Source: Pseudomonas sp. GM50
GTDB lineage: Bacteria > Pseudomonadota > Gammaproteobacteria > Pseudomonadales > Pseudomonadaceae
Reading direction: 5' to 3'
Assembly: GCF_000282375.1 (NCBI RefSeq)
Contig: NZ_AKJK01000087.1
Span: forward strand, 1 to 64,000
DNA length: 64,000 bases
The notes beneath the pieces were generated by a model. The model saw nothing but the letters and a program-made list of their open reading frames with translations. It had not been told where the DNA came from and did not search any database. How positions within the stretch are numbered: the first letter of the stretch is position 1; every line of letters begins with the position of its first letter. Both the position numbers and the translations under genes were made by a program. Shown here in pieces: positions 28,873 to 38,500 of this stretch.

Positions 28873-29694
28873 TCAGGCCAGGGATTTCTGCAGGTGATCC
28901 ATGCTCGCGCCAATCGCCGTCTGGATATCCGCCAGGCCATGGACGCTGTCAGCGAACGGTTCGAACGACAGGTAGCCGCTGTAGCCGGTCGCGAGCAAGG
29001 TCTCGATCTGCGCCGCATTGCCGAGGATGTCGCCCTCGCCCACCAGCACCCGGTGGCCGTCGCGGATGGTCGCCAGCGGCGCCTCGGCATCTTCGACGCC
29101 GGAGATGTGCACCAGCCCGGTCAGCTCGGGGAAGAATTCATGTTCGCTGGCCAAGTGATGGTGAAAGGTGTCATGCACCAGACGGAACACATCCAGCCCA
29201 CCGATGGCCTTGATCGCGTCGACTGCGGTGCGTTTGCGCCGCAGCGAGCATTCTTCGAAACCCAGCGGCTCGATGAAACCGAGGATGCCGTGATCGCGCA
29301 GGATCGGCGCCAGTTCACTCAACGCCGTGCGCAGCCCGGAAGCACGCTGCGCCTCGGTTCGTGGATCGGCACGGTCGTTCAACGGGCACATCACCAAACC
29401 CTGCGCGCCACAATCACGGGCATAAGCGGCGAGCTTCAGAGCGTGTGCGCGGCGCTCGTCATTCCACACATCGAACGGATACAGCGCGTTGATCGACAGC
29501 ACGGTAATGCCTTTGGCCGCGCACAGCTCACGCACGTGTTCGGGCGCGGTGCCGTCCTCGATCTCGACACCCTTGAGGTCGTTGCGGATCTCGATGGCGT
29601 CAGCCTTGAGGGTCACCGCCAACTCGATGAACGCGGGCAGGGACAAACGTGGGGCGACCATACGGTTCAGGGCGAAACGCAGGGGTTTGCTCAT
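28873..29694 (-). CDS. IolI-like inosose isomerase, TIM-barrel protein
   Basis: 273 residues from MSKPLRFALNRMVAPRLSL; seven codons upstream are ignored because no ribosome site fits. AP_endonuc_2 TIM barrel: ADAIEIRNDLKGVEI, GLVMCPLNDRAD, ILGFIEPLGFEECSLRRK, FRLVHDTFHHHLASEHE, and LVHISGVEDAEAP. Acidic and histidine residues at the strand ends would bind a metal. IolI interconverts keto-inositols (2-keto and 1-keto forms), feeding D-chiro-inositol into the path. It lies directly after iolA in the operon. Confidence 0.82.
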   Translation of the reverse strand: MSKPLRFALNRMVAPRLSLPAFIELAVTLKADAIEIRNDLKGVEIEDGTAPEHVRELCAAKGITVLSINALYPFDVWNDERRAHALKLAAYARDCGAQGLVMCPLNDRADPRTEAQRASGLRTALSELAPILRDHGILGFIEPLGFEECSLRRKRTAVDAIKAIGGLDVFRLVHDTFHHHLASEHEFFPELTGLVHISGVEDAEAPLATIRDGHRVLVGEGDILGNAAQIETLLATGYSGYLSFEPFADSVHGLADIQTAIGASMDHLQKSLA

Positions 29695-29720
29695 TTTTTG
29701 TTGTTCTCCGCACAAGTGAA

Positions 29721-31223
29721 TTATTTGGCTGTCGGCATGCTGAATTCAGGGCCCTTGGCAATACTGTCGGGCCAGCGCTGCATCACGCTTTTGTAACGGC
29801 TGTAGAAGCGAATGCCTTCTTCGCCATAGGCGTGGTGATCACCGAACAGCGAGCGCTTCCAGCCGCCAAACGAATGCCAGGCCATGGGTACCGGAATCGG
29901 TACGTTGATGCCGACCATGCCCACCTTGATGTTGCGGGCGAACGAGCGAGCAATGCCGCCATCGCTGGTGAAGCACGACACGCCGTTACCGAACTCATGG
30001 GCGTTGATCAGCGCCACGGCACTGGCGAAATCCGGCACGCGCACGATGCCCAGCACCGGGCCGAAGATCTCTTGCTGATAGATGCTCATCTCGGTCGTGA
30101 CGTTGTCGAACAGCGTCGCGCCGACGAAGAAACCATTCTCGGCCCCCGGCACCTTGAAGTTGCGCCCGTCGACAATCAGCTGCGCGCCCTGGGCCACGCC
30201 TTCGCCGATAAAGCCCTCGACCTTGGCCTTGTGCTCGGCGGTCACCAGCGGCCCCATGTCGCTGTCGCCCTGCATGCCATTGCCGACCTTCAGTTGATCG
30301 ATGCGCGGCAGCAGTTTGGCAATCAGTTGGTCGCCGACATCGCCGACGGCCACGGCAATCGAAATCGCCATGCAGCGCTCACCGGCCGAGCCGTAAGCGG
30401 CGCCGATCAATGCATCTGCCGCTTGGTCCAGATCGGCGTCGGGCATGACGATCATGTGGTTCTTCGCCCCGCCCAACGCCTGTACGCGTTTGCCGCGCGA
30501 GGTCGCTTGCTGGTGGATGTACTCGGCAATCGGTGTCGAACCGACAAAGGAAATTGCCTCGATGTCCGGGTGTTGCAGCAAGGCATCGACCGCGGCCTTG
30601 TCGCCCTGGACCACGTTGAACACACCGTCCGGCAACCCGGCTTCGGTCAATAATTTCGCCATCAGCAAACTGGCCGACGGGTCGCGCTCGGAGGGTTTGA
30701 GGATGAAGCAGTTACCGGTGACCAGCGCCAGCGGGATCATCCACAGCGGCACCATCACCGGGAAGTTGAACGGCGTGACGCCGGCACACACACCCAACGG
30801 CTGGCGCAGGTTCCAGTTGTCGATGCCGCCGCCGATGTTGTCGCTGAAATCGGTTTTCAACAGATTCGGTGCGCCACAGGCGTACTCGACGATTTCGATG
30901 CCGCGCGTCACTTCGCCCTTGGCGTCGGAGAACACCTTGCCGTGTTCGCGGCTGATGATTTCCGCCAGCTCGTTGTGATGACGGTCGAGCAATTCCTTGA
31001 ACTTGAACATCACCCGCGAACGGCGCAGGGACGATTGCTCGGACCACGCCGGGAACGCCTTCAGGGCTGAGGCGACGGCATCGTCCACGGTCTTCTGGCT
31101 AGCCAGCCCGACCCGCGCCTGTACTGCGCCGGTGGCCGGGTTGAAGACATTGCTGAAGCGCTCGTTGCCGCTGTCTTGCACCTGACCGTCGATGTAATGG
31201 CCTATTACCGGGGCATCGCTCAT
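29721..31223 (-). CDS. iolA: CoA-acylating methylmalonate/malonate-semialdehyde dehydrogenase
   Basis: 500 residues of the aldehyde dehydrogenase superfamily. It turns malonate semialdehyde (from inositol) into acetyl-CoA and CO2, and methylmalonate semialdehyde (from valine) into propionyl-CoA. Marks: [29 protein letters not shown] (NAD/CoA region), [14 protein letters not shown], and [11 protein letters not shown] with the catalytic Cys near residue 287. The usual ALDH catalytic Glu position reads [11 protein letters not shown], as in MmsA enzymes. The copy within the iol run is best called iolA, although mmsA is an equal name. Confidence 0.93.
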   Translation of the reverse strand: MSDAPVIGHYIDGQVQDSGNERFSNVFNPATGAVQARVGLASQKTVDDAVASALKAFPAWSEQSSLRRSRVMFKFKELLDRHHNELAEIISREHGKVFSDAKGEVTRGIEIVEYACGAPNLLKTDFSDNIGGGIDNWNLRQPLGVCAGVTPFNFPVMVPLWMIPLALVTGNCFILKPSERDPSASLLMAKLLTEAGLPDGVFNVVQGDKAAVDALLQHPDIEAISFVGSTPIAEYIHQQATSRGKRVQALGGAKNHMIVMPDADLDQAADALIGAAYGSAGERCMAISIAVAVGDVGDQLIAKLLPRIDQLKVGNGMQGDSDMGPLVTAEHKAKVEGFIGEGVAQGAQLIVDGRNFKVPGAENGFFVGATLFDNVTTEMSIYQQEIFGPVLGIVRVPDFASAVALINAHEFGNGVSCFTSDGGIARSFARNIKVGMVGINVPIPVPMAWHSFGGWKRSLFGDHHAYGEEGIRFYSRYKSVMQRWPDSIAKGPEFSMPTAK

Positions 31224-31253
31224 TGTTCTTGTTCTCCCTTTGAATGTTGAAAT

Positions 31254-32063
31254 TCAGAGATCCAACAGCCAGCTGTGCTGCGGATCGTTGTGGAACTGCC
31301 AGACGCGTTTCGGCCCGGCCATCACGTTCAGGTAATACGACTCGTAGCCGTAGGGCACGCTGACCGGGTGATAGCCCTTGGGCACGACGACCAGGTCGCT
31401 GTTCTCCACGGCCATGGCCTGGTCAATGCTGCGATCGTCGGTGTAGACCCGCTGGAATACGAAGCCTTGGGGCGGATTGATCTGGTGGTAGTAGGTTTCT
31501 TCGAGAAAGCTCTGGTGCGGCAGATCGTCGGTGTCGTGCTTGTGCGGCGGGTAGCTCGACGAGTGTCCGGACGGTGTGCGCACTTCCACCACCAGCAGCG
31601 AATGGGCTGGCTCGGTGTCTGGCAGGATGTCGCAGACGTAACGGGTATTGGCACCCTTGCCACGCACGCTGCGTTTCATGCTGTCGGGTTTGATCAGCCG
31701 TGGGCTGTGATTTTCGGCGGTCGAACCGGGCGCGGCGCAGACGGCGATCTGCACGTCGCTGAGTGCGACCACTTGCGCCTGACTGCCCGGTGGCAAGTAC
31801 GCGGCGAACGGCGATTTGTCTTCGAACACCGACTGGCGATCGCCGATGTTGTCCCAATTGAATGCTCCCTGCCCCGGTGCTTCGCCCTTGATGCTGACCC
31901 GACCGCTGAGCAGCACCAGACACAGTTCCTTGTCACCGGCGCTGACCGGCAGGGTTTCGCCGAGGCTCAGGCGGTACGCGGCGAAGCCAACGTATTCCAG
32001 CGCTCCCTGCCCCAACTCGACCATGGTCCGCCCGCGAGCATTGCTTTTGACCAAAAGGCTCAT
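31254..32063 (-). CDS. iolB: 5-deoxy-glucuronate isomerase
   Basis: 269 residues from the ATG that overlaps the iolE stop by one base (TGATG), preceded by AGAGGAT; an in-frame GTG just before it is less likely. IolB is a double cupin. ELCLVLLSGRVSIKG lies in the first half. The second half, SYPPHKHDTDDLPHQSFLEETYYHQI, carries the metal-binding His, His and Glu residues. It converts 5-deoxy-D-glucuronate into 2-deoxy-5-keto-D-gluconate, the substrate of IolC. Confidence 0.94.
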   Translation of the reverse strand: MSLLVKSNARGRTMVELGQGALEYVGFAAYRLSLGETLPVSAGDKELCLVLLSGRVSIKGEAPGQGAFNWDNIGDRQSVFEDKSPFAAYLPPGSQAQVVALSDVQIAVCAAPGSTAENHSPRLIKPDSMKRSVRGKGANTRYVCDILPDTEPAHSLLVVEVRTPSGHSSSYPPHKHDTDDLPHQSFLEETYYHQINPPQGFVFQRVYTDDRSIDQAMAVENSDLVVVPKGYHPVSVPYGYESYYLNVMAGPKRVWQFHNDPQHSWLLDL

Positions 32064-32953
32064 CACTTAATCCTCTCGTCGAGCAGCGCACGCAGCGTGT
32101 CGTAGCCTTTTTTGGCATAGACATAACTCGGTGCTACCGCCGGATCCTGCTCGGCCTCGACCACCAGCCAGCCGTGGTAATCGGCGCCCAGCAGGACGTC
32201 GAGCAAGGCGCCAAAATCGATGTCGCCATCGCCGGGCACGGTGAAGGTGCCGTTGATGATGCAGTCCGGGAAGCTCCACAGGTTGTTGCGCGCCAGTTGC
32301 ACCACCGGTTTGCGCACGTCCTTGAAATGCACGTGGCAGATGCGTTCGATGTGTTTGCGCAGCACCTGCAAGGGTTCACCGCCGCCCATGTAGCAGTGGC
32401 CCGAATCGAACAGCAGGCCGACTTCGCTGCCGGTCAATGCCATCAGTTTGTCGATGTCCGTCGGGGATTCGACGTAGGCGCCCATATGATGGTGATACGC
32501 CAGACGCACGCCCTGGGACAGGGTGAAGCGTGCCAGTTCGGTGAGTTTGTCGGCGTATTCCTGCCAGGCCTGCTCGGTGTGAAAGCGCGGGCGCTCGACC
32601 AGTGGAATGCGCTGACCTTGAATCGAGTCGGCGACTTCGCCATAGACCAGCACCTTGGCGCCATTCTTCGCCAGTAGCTCGACATGGCTGGCGATGGCGT
32701 CGATTTCCTCGGCCACGGAGCGGCGGGCCAGACGGCTGGAATACCAGCCGGACACCAGCGCCAGATCGTAGGGCCGCAGCACGTCACCGACGCCTTTGGC
32801 ATCCTTGGGGAATTTACCGTTGAGTTCGAAGCCTTCGTAGCCGATGTCCTTGCCTTCGCTGAGGGCGGTGCTCAACGGTGTCTCGCCACCGAGGGACGGC
32901 AAGTCGTCGTTGCTCCAGGAGATCGGGTTGATGCCAATTCGGATAGCGGGCAT
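32063..32953 (-). CDS. iolE: Myo-inosose-2 dehydratase
   Basis: 296 residues, TIM barrel. It removes water from scyllo-inosose to form the cyclohexane-dione used by IolD. MPAIRIGINPISWSNDDLPSLGGETPL is the typical IolE start. YEGFELNGKFPKDAKGV, LAYHHHMGAYVESPTDIDKLM, VGLLFDSGHCYMGGGEPLQVL and HVHFKDVRKPV carry the metal-binding His, Asp and Glu residues. It overlaps iolB and follows iolC across a REP doublet. Confidence 0.94.
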   Translation of the reverse strand: MPAIRIGINPISWSNDDLPSLGGETPLSTALSEGKDIGYEGFELNGKFPKDAKGVGDVLRPYDLALVSGWYSSRLARRSVAEEIDAIASHVELLAKNGAKVLVYGEVADSIQGQRIPLVERPRFHTEQAWQEYADKLTELARFTLSQGVRLAYHHHMGAYVESPTDIDKLMALTGSEVGLLFDSGHCYMGGGEPLQVLRKHIERICHVHFKDVRKPVVQLARNNLWSFPDCIINGTFTVPGDGDIDFGALLDVLLGADYHGWLVVEAEQDPAVAPSYVYAKKGYDTLRALLDERIK

Positions 32954-33001
32954 GGCTGCACCTTTTATTGTTTTACATAACCATTGAATGCGGCGCGAAA
33001 C

Positions 33002-33095
33002 CCTGTGGGAGCGAGCCTGCTCGCGATAGCGGTGTGTCAGGCGACTTTAATATTGACTGTCAGTCCGCTATCGCGAGCAGGCTCGCTCCCACAGG
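33002..33095. repeat. REP doublet with palindromic spacer
   Basis: Inverted cores of the GGAGCGAGCCTGCTCGCGAT type are joined by a spacer with CAGGCGACTTTAATATTGAC. It lies between iolC and iolE inside the operon, where it could attenuate or stabilise parts of the message. Confidence 0.9.
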
Positions 33096-33120
33096 TTCAG
33101 TGTTCACATATTGAAAATAT

Positions 33121-35058
33121 TCAACTCCGGGCCGTGCGCCAGGCATCGATCAATTCGACGAACGTGTCCTGCACCTGGCGGATCAGCGTTTCGTCGTCGA
33201 TTTCACCGGCCATCCACGCGCGGCTCGGCTCCTGGAAAATCGTCCGGCCTACGGCGAAACCACGGCAGGTCTGGCTCTGGCTGGCCTGCTGAAACCCTTC
33301 GGCCAACGCTGCCGCCGGTGCATTCAAGCCCAGCAGCACGACACCACGGCAATACGGATCGCGTTCCTGAATCAGCTCGTCGAGTTGTTTCCATTCCTCG
33401 GCGCTTTGCGCTTCGATCTTCCACCAAGCCGGGTAGATGCCCAGGTTGTAGAGGCGTTTGAGGGCGCGATACAGCACGTCCGGATGCTGTGATGGGTGAT
33501 CCTTGGGCGGAATAATCTCCAGCAGCAGTTCATGACCGCTGACTTGCGAGGCCTGATACAAACCCTTGATCTGCGCTTCCTGCTCCAGACGCAACAGCGG
33601 CTCGTCATCGGGATGAAATTGCACCAGGCACTTGATGATTTGTTCCTGCGGCCAGGCGATCAGGTTGCTGCCGATCGAGCGACCGTGCTCGAACGCCAAT
33701 GGCCGCGAGCCCTGCACTTCCACCGGCCGTGCCACCCACCAGCCGCGACCGGTGGCAGCGTTCAGCGAGTCCTGACCGAAACGTTGATCGGCCAGCAAGC
33801 CGACGTCGGCGTCGACGCCCTGCTCACGCAAATCCGCTTCGACCCGTTCCACGGCTTTGATAAAGAGTTGTTTGAGTTCGCCAATGCTGCTCAGGTCGCG
33901 ACCGCCCTTATGGGCCAGCTCCACCAGTTGCCCGCGATGATCGAAGGCAAAGATGAACAGCTGCTTCCACTGTTTGCGCGGCACGCTGACCTGATGCAGA
34001 CGCTGCAACACGGCGTCCTGATCCGGCCGGGTGATTGGCACCGGGCTGCTGAATAGATAGTCGAGTTCGGCACGGGTCGGCATCGCCGGGGCGCAAGCGT
34101 GGCGCGACACCACCAGCCCGCCGCAGGCATTGGCCAACTGGCAGCAACGCTCGTCGCTGGCGTCCTCCAGCCAACCGCTGAGGAAACCCGACATGAAGGC
34201 ATCGCCGGCCCCCAGCACATTCAGCACTTCGACGCGCACGCCGGGATAGATCGCGCCGTCTTCGAGACGCGCCGGAATCGCTCCATGAATCACCGTGCAG
34301 CCTTGCGGGCCGAGCTTGACCACCAACGTCGCCGCGCTCAGGCGCCGGACGTTTTGCAATGCAGTGAGCAAATCCTCGGAGCCCCCGGCAATCAGGAATT
34401 CTTCTTCGGTGCCGACGATCAGGTCGAAGCGCGGGAGGATTTTCTGCACGTGCTGGCTGACGTTCTGATCAGCAACGAACCGGGTTTCGCCGTCCGCCTT
34501 GCCGGCCAGGCCCCAGAGCACCGGGCGGTAGTCGATGTCCAGCACCCGTTTGACGTTGTGCTTCTCGGCATAGTCCAGCGCCTGGATGCTCGCCTTGTAG
34601 ACGCCGTCGGTGGAGAAATGGGTGCCGGTGATCAGCAAGGCTTTGCTGGAGGCGATAAAGGCTTCGCTGATGTCTTCGGCACGCAACGCCATGTCGGCGC
34701 AGTTTTCGCGGTAGAACACCAGCGGAAAGGTTTCGCGGTCCTTGAGGCCCAGCAGGACCATGGCGGTCAGGCGTTCCGGATCGACCTTGATGCCGCTGAC
34801 GTCGCAGCCTTCGCGGGTCAGCGATTCAACGAGGAAGCGGCCCATGTGGTCGTCCCCTACCCGGCTCAGCATCGCCGATTTCAGACCCAGCCGAGCGGTG
34901 CCGAAGGCGATGTTGGCGGACGAACCGCCGAGGTATTTGGCGAAGCTGCTTACATCCTCCAGCCGCGCCCCGACTTGCTGCGCATAGAGGTCGACGCCTA
35001 GGCGCCCCAGGCAAATCAGATCCAATTGACGCCCACTGGCAAAACGAGTCTGGCCCAT
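33121..35058 (-). CDS. iolC: Bifunctional 5-dehydro-2-deoxygluconokinase / DUF2090 aldolase-like protein
   Basis: 645 residues. Residues about 1-325 are a PfkB-type sugar kinase: GGSSANIAFGTARLG near residue 45 and EVLNVLGAGDAFMSGFLSGWL with the catalytic Asp near 270. Residues about 335-640 are a DUF2090 domain (FAFDHRGQLVEL, FGQDSLNAATGRGWWVARPVE, LLLEIIPPKDH, GVVLLGLNAPAAAL). DUF2090 resembles class I/II aldolases and is thought to do the IolJ step, cleaving the phosphorylated product into dihydroxyacetone phosphate and malonate semialdehyde. No separate iolJ is seen, which supports that. First gene of the iol run, ATG preceded by AGGAG. Confidence 0.92.
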   Translation of the reverse strand: MGQTRFASGRQLDLICLGRLGVDLYAQQVGARLEDVSSFAKYLGGSSANIAFGTARLGLKSAMLSRVGDDHMGRFLVESLTREGCDVSGIKVDPERLTAMVLLGLKDRETFPLVFYRENCADMALRAEDISEAFIASSKALLITGTHFSTDGVYKASIQALDYAEKHNVKRVLDIDYRPVLWGLAGKADGETRFVADQNVSQHVQKILPRFDLIVGTEEEFLIAGGSEDLLTALQNVRRLSAATLVVKLGPQGCTVIHGAIPARLEDGAIYPGVRVEVLNVLGAGDAFMSGFLSGWLEDASDERCCQLANACGGLVVSRHACAPAMPTRAELDYLFSSPVPITRPDQDAVLQRLHQVSVPRKQWKQLFIFAFDHRGQLVELAHKGGRDLSSIGELKQLFIKAVERVEADLREQGVDADVGLLADQRFGQDSLNAATGRGWWVARPVEVQGSRPLAFEHGRSIGSNLIAWPQEQIIKCLVQFHPDDEPLLRLEQEAQIKGLYQASQVSGHELLLEIIPPKDHPSQHPDVLYRALKRLYNLGIYPAWWKIEAQSAEEWKQLDELIQERDPYCRGVVLLGLNAPAAALAEGFQQASQSQTCRGFAVGRTIFQEPSRAWMAGEIDDETLIRQVQDTFVELIDAWRTARS

Positions 35059-35369
35059 GCTGGCTCCTGTTATTTTTATCAGCCTGCGTTCGGGGCGATG
35101 AAGGCGCCGAACACTCTTGGTGGATGCAGACTAAAACGACCGGGACCGAACAATCAATAATTATTCTAAATATTTTTTACGTGGAATATTTTTTCCAATA
35201 AACTTTTACACAAGCGTTCCAGACACAGTGCATCGTTTCAGCAGACCCCATGGCGGGCGCAAGCTCAAGATTTTATTCCGGCCTACCCTGTAGACTGCGC
35301 ACAGCCAACCTATTGTCAGGGGATGACGCGACCTGTCATCTCTATAAGCACAAGCCAGAAGGATTCCTT
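35059..35369. promoter_or_regulatory. Divergent iolC/iolR promoter region
   Basis: A 311-base gap with a markedly AT-rich core (35140-35210) in an otherwise GC-rich window. It must carry the promoters for iolC (minus) and iolR (plus). The core contains AATAATTATTCTAAATATTT and the operator candidate listed separately. No other gene is seen. Confidence 0.6.
35183..35196. promoter_or_regulatory. Candidate IolR operator
   Basis: GGAATATTTTTTCC is a perfect GGAA-N6-TTCC dyad, the motif reported for rhizobial IolR of the same RpiR family, centred in the iolC/iolR divergent promoter region about 125 bases from iolC. The flanking T and A extend it to TGGAA...TTCCA. Confidence 0.65.
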
Positions 35370-36290
35370 ATGTCCCGCACCGATCAGCCGGCTACGACCG
35401 AGAGCACGCCCGACAGCGATCTCGCCAGCCCTCCGATCAATGCCGAGCGTTTGTTGCAGCTGATCACCGATGAATACGAAAGCCTGCCGCGCCAGCTCAA
35501 ACGCATCGCCAGCTACATGAGCCAGCAGAGCGACCGGATCATGGTCGACCGCATCAGCGACATCGCCCGCGAATGCGAAGTGCACCCGTCGGCCATCGTG
35601 CGGTTTTCCCAGCGCTTCGGGTTCAGCGGTTTCAGTGAAATGCAGGCGCTGTTTCGCGAGGCGTACACCCACAAGACCACGCCGGTACAGAACTACCAGC
35701 AGCGCATCCGCAGCATGATCGCCAACAAGTCGCAGAAAGCCAGCGGCGGCGACCTGGCGCGCGAATGCATCAATGCCACCCTGTCGGGCATCGAACGGCT
35801 GGGGCTGGAACTCGATGACCAGGCCTTCGACAAGGCCGTGGACCTGGTGGTGAATGCCGACAACATCTACGTGGTCGGGGTGCGCCGCTCGTTCGCGGTG
35901 GCCGACTACCTGGTCTACAACCTGCAACACACCAACAAACGCATCCACCTGGTCTCGGGCCTGGGCGGCAGTTACCGCGAGCAGATGCGCAGCGTGCGCG
36001 CCAATGACCTGGTGATCGCCATCAGCTTCACGCCCTACGGCAAGGAAACCCAGCACTGCCTGCGTATTGCCCAGCACCATCAGGCGAAAACCCTGATCAT
36101 CACCGACAGCAACCTTTCACCTTTGGCCAAGCGCGCCAACACCGTGCTGCTGGTCAACGAAGGCAGTTCGTTTGCCTTCCGTTCGTTGAGTGCGACCTTG
36201 TGCCTGTGCCAGGCGCTGTTTATCGCCGTGGCTTACAGGCTGGAATTGAAGGTTGATGAGATTCATGAGCAGGTAGGCTTTGAGGATTAG
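35370..36290 (+). CDS. iolR: MurR/RpiR-family regulator of inositol catabolism
   Basis: 306 residues from MSRTDQPATTES, with AGAAGGA upstream; the frame is open 40 codons earlier into the promoter. Residues about 28-110 form the RpiR helix-turn-helix domain (LPRQLKRIASYMSQQSDRIM, ECEVHPSAIVRFSQRFGFSGFSEMQ). Residues about 145-290 form a SIS phosphosugar-binding domain (NADNIYVVGVRRSFAVADYL, VSGLGGSYREQMRSV, ALIAISFTPYGKETQ-type loop). It is divergent from iolC and so likely represses the iol genes until a late pathway intermediate binds the SIS domain. Confidence 0.9.
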   Translation: MSRTDQPATTESTPDSDLASPPINAERLLQLITDEYESLPRQLKRIASYMSQQSDRIMVDRISDIARECEVHPSAIVRFSQRFGFSGFSEMQALFREAYTHKTTPVQNYQQRIRSMIANKSQKASGGDLARECINATLSGIERLGLELDDQAFDKAVDLVVNADNIYVVGVRRSFAVADYLVYNLQHTNKRIHLVSGLGGSYREQMRSVRANDLVIAISFTPYGKETQHCLRIAQHHQAKTLIITDSNLSPLAKRANTVLLVNEGSSFAFRSLSATLCLCQALFIAVAYRLELKVDEIHEQVGFED

Positions 36291-36378
36291 CCTTTGAGGA
36301 TTAACGCGAGGCTGTTTGCGAGTTGCTGAACCTCAGCTAAGGTTGTCCATCCCCCAAGGACCGTCGAGGAGAGGCTCA

Positions 36379-36990
36379 ATGAAACTGATCGGCATGCTGG
36401 ATTCGCCCTATGTGCGGCGCGTCGCCATTTCCGCCAAGTGCCTGGGCATAGCGCTGGAGCACGAGTCGGTTTCGGTGTTCAGAAACTTCGAGCAGTTCCA
36501 GCAGATCAATCCGGTGGTGAAGGCGCCGACCCTGGTGCTGGATGATGGCGAGGTGTTGATGGATTCGACGCTGATCATCGACTACCTGGAAGCTCTGGCC
36601 GCGCCGGGTAAAAGCCTGATACCCAACGATCTGGAGCAGCGCTTGCGCTCGCTACGGCTGATCGGCCTGGCGTTGGCGGCATGTGAGAAGTCGGTGCAGC
36701 TTTACTACGAACGCAACCTGCGGCCGGCGGAGATTCAGTACGCGCCTTGGGTGGAACGGGTCGAAGGGCAATTGGCCGCGGCATATTCGGCGCTGGAGCG
36801 GGAGCTGGAAAAACAGCCGCTGAAGACCGACGGTTCGATTGCGCAGGACGGGATTAGCCTGGCGGTGGCCTGGAGTTTTACCAACCTGGTGGTGCCGGAT
36901 CAGGTAGAGGCTGCGCAGTTTGCGCGGATCAGCGCGTTCACGGCGTATGCCGAGGGGCTTGAGGTGTTTGTCGGTACGCCGATCGATTGA
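36379..36990 (+). CDS. Glutathione S-transferase family protein
   Basis: 203 residues from MKLIGMLDSPYVRRVAISAKCLGIALEH, with GAGGAGAGG just upstream. The N-terminal thioredoxin-like domain carries the SPYVRRVAI active-site loop (Ser near residue 9) and NPVVKAPTLVLDDGEVLMDSTLIIDYLE, where DST binds the gamma-glutamyl part of glutathione. The C-terminal helical domain is normal. Substrate unknown. Monocistronic between iolR and a REP cluster; no link to inositol is evident. Confidence 0.88.
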   Translation: MKLIGMLDSPYVRRVAISAKCLGIALEHESVSVFRNFEQFQQINPVVKAPTLVLDDGEVLMDSTLIIDYLEALAAPGKSLIPNDLEQRLRSLRLIGLALAACEKSVQLYYERNLRPAEIQYAPWVERVEGQLAAAYSALERELEKQPLKTDGSIAQDGISLAVAWSFTNLVVPDQVEAAQFARISAFTAYAEGLEVFVGTPID

Positions 36991-37013
36991 GAGCTGTGGC
37001 GACAGGACCGTAG

Positions 37014-37236
37014 CCATCGCGAGCAGGCTCGCTCCCACAGAGGGCTGCGTCGGATGCAGAAATATGCGACCGATGGAGATCAATTGTGGGAGCGAGCCTG
37101 CTCGCGATAATGGCCGTTCAGTCGATGGAGATGTCGCCTGACACTCCGCCTTCGCGGGCAAGCCTCGCTCCTACAGGTCATGCGCCAATCATGCGGGCAC
37201 TGATTAACTGTAGGAGCGAGGCTTGCCCGCGAAGGC
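37014..37236. repeat. Compound REP cluster: two doublets of different subtypes
   Basis: Four cores in a row: inverted GAGCCTGC type (37015-37038), forward same type (37085-37108), inverted GGCTTGCCC type (37150-37174), forward same type (37209-37235). Two REP families are thus placed back to back in the convergent gap between the GST gene and hcnC. Confidence 0.9.
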
Positions 37237-37240
37237 GTCC

Positions 37241-38500
37241 TCAAGCCATTTCCATTGCCTTCGGTTCAACCTCCGGCACCCCTGCAAACCGATCCGCCAG
37301 AAACGGTGTGATGTCCAGCGGCAACGGCTCGTTGTTCACCAGTTTGTCCAGCAACACGCCGGTGATCGCCGACGTCAGGATGCCGGTGCGGAAATGTCCG
37401 CAGGCATTCAGGTAACCCTCCACCCCTTTCATCGGCCCGAGAATCGGCAGCTCGTCCGGCGAGCCTGGACGCAACCCGGCCCAGCAGCGCTTCAGGTTGA
37501 TGTCGGCGAGCGCCGGAATGCAGCGCACCGCGCCTTGCACCAGACCGCTGATTTCCGGGTAGGTGGTGGTCACATCGAAACCCTTGTCTTCAGTGGTGCT
37601 GCCGATCAGGATTTCGCCGTTGTCTTTCTGCGCCACATAGCAGTCGCTGGTGGTCAGGCACCCGTGCAGGATCTTCGGCATACGCTCGGTCAGCAGGATC
37701 TGGCCCTTCACCGGGTTCACCGGAATGCGAATGCCGGTGGCCTGCTCGCTGAGGTCAGCCGCCCAGGCACCGGCGGCGTTGATCAGCGTGTCGCAATGGA
37801 ACACTCCAGCCTCGGCGGTCTGCACGCCGCTGACCCGCGAGCCGTGGTGCAACACGCCGGTGACGTTGGTGTTGAAATACAGATCCACACCGTTCTGCCG
37901 TGCGCCTTCGGTGTAGGCATCGGCCAGGCGGAACGGGCTGACCTGATGGTCGCAGAGAAACTCCAGCGCCCCCCTCGCCTCATGGCTGACACTCGGCTCG
38001 GCTTCACGCAACGCAGCTTGATCGAGCCAGCGCACCTGATCCGCCAGGTGCGGAATACAAGCGACGATGTGTTCGGCGTAGAGGCGGTCTTCATCGTCAT
38101 AGATCACGAACTTCAATCCGGTCTTTTCGAACTTGAAATCCATCCCGTGATTCTCCTGCAACTCCCGATGCAAGTCCGGGTACATCGCGTTGGACTGCAA
38201 GGCGAAATCGAAGAACGACTGCGGCAGGATGTGCGGCGTGCTGGAATCCACCGCCACGGCCGCGCCCTGGGCTTCGCGCTTGCGATTGGCCGACATCATG
38301 CGGAAGAAAATCACCCCGCAGCCCAGCCCCACTGACTCGCCGATCGCCCACAGACCGCCGGCCGAAGCGCGGGTCGCGTTGCCCGGACGCTTGGCGTCGA
38401 TCAACGCGACTTTCAGGTGTTTGTGCTTGGACAATTGATAGGCGCAGGACGCCCCGATTACACCGCCGCCGGCGATGACCACGTCGTAGAACTTACTCAT
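37241..38500 (-). CDS. hcnC: Hydrogen cyanide synthase subunit HcnC
   Basis: 419 residues, membrane-associated FAD flavoprotein of the glycine oxidase/DAO type. The start KFYDVVIAGGGVIGASCAYQL binds FAD (GGGVIG). GNATRASAGGLWAIGESVGLGCGVIFFRMM is a stretch I recognise as typical of HcnC. HQVSPFRLADAYTEGARQNGVD and GLRPGSPDELPILGPM follow. HcnABC oxidises glycine to cyanide and CO2, passing electrons to the respiratory chain. The start overlaps the end of hcnB by 8 bases. Last gene of the operon. Confidence 0.92.
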   Translation of the reverse strand: MSKFYDVVIAGGGVIGASCAYQLSKHKHLKVALIDAKRPGNATRASAGGLWAIGESVGLGCGVIFFRMMSANRKREAQGAAVAVDSSTPHILPQSFFDFALQSNAMYPDLHRELQENHGMDFKFEKTGLKFVIYDDEDRLYAEHIVACIPHLADQVRWLDQAALREAEPSVSHEARGALEFLCDHQVSPFRLADAYTEGARQNGVDLYFNTNVTGVLHHGSRVSGVQTAEAGVFHCDTLINAAGAWAADLSEQATGIRIPVNPVKGQILLTERMPKILHGCLTTSDCYVAQKDNGEILIGSTTEDKGFDVTTTYPEISGLVQGAVRCIPALADINLKRCWAGLRPGSPDELPILGPMKGVEGYLNACGHFRTGILTSAITGVLLDKLVNNEPLPLDITPFLADRFAGVPEVEPKAMEMA

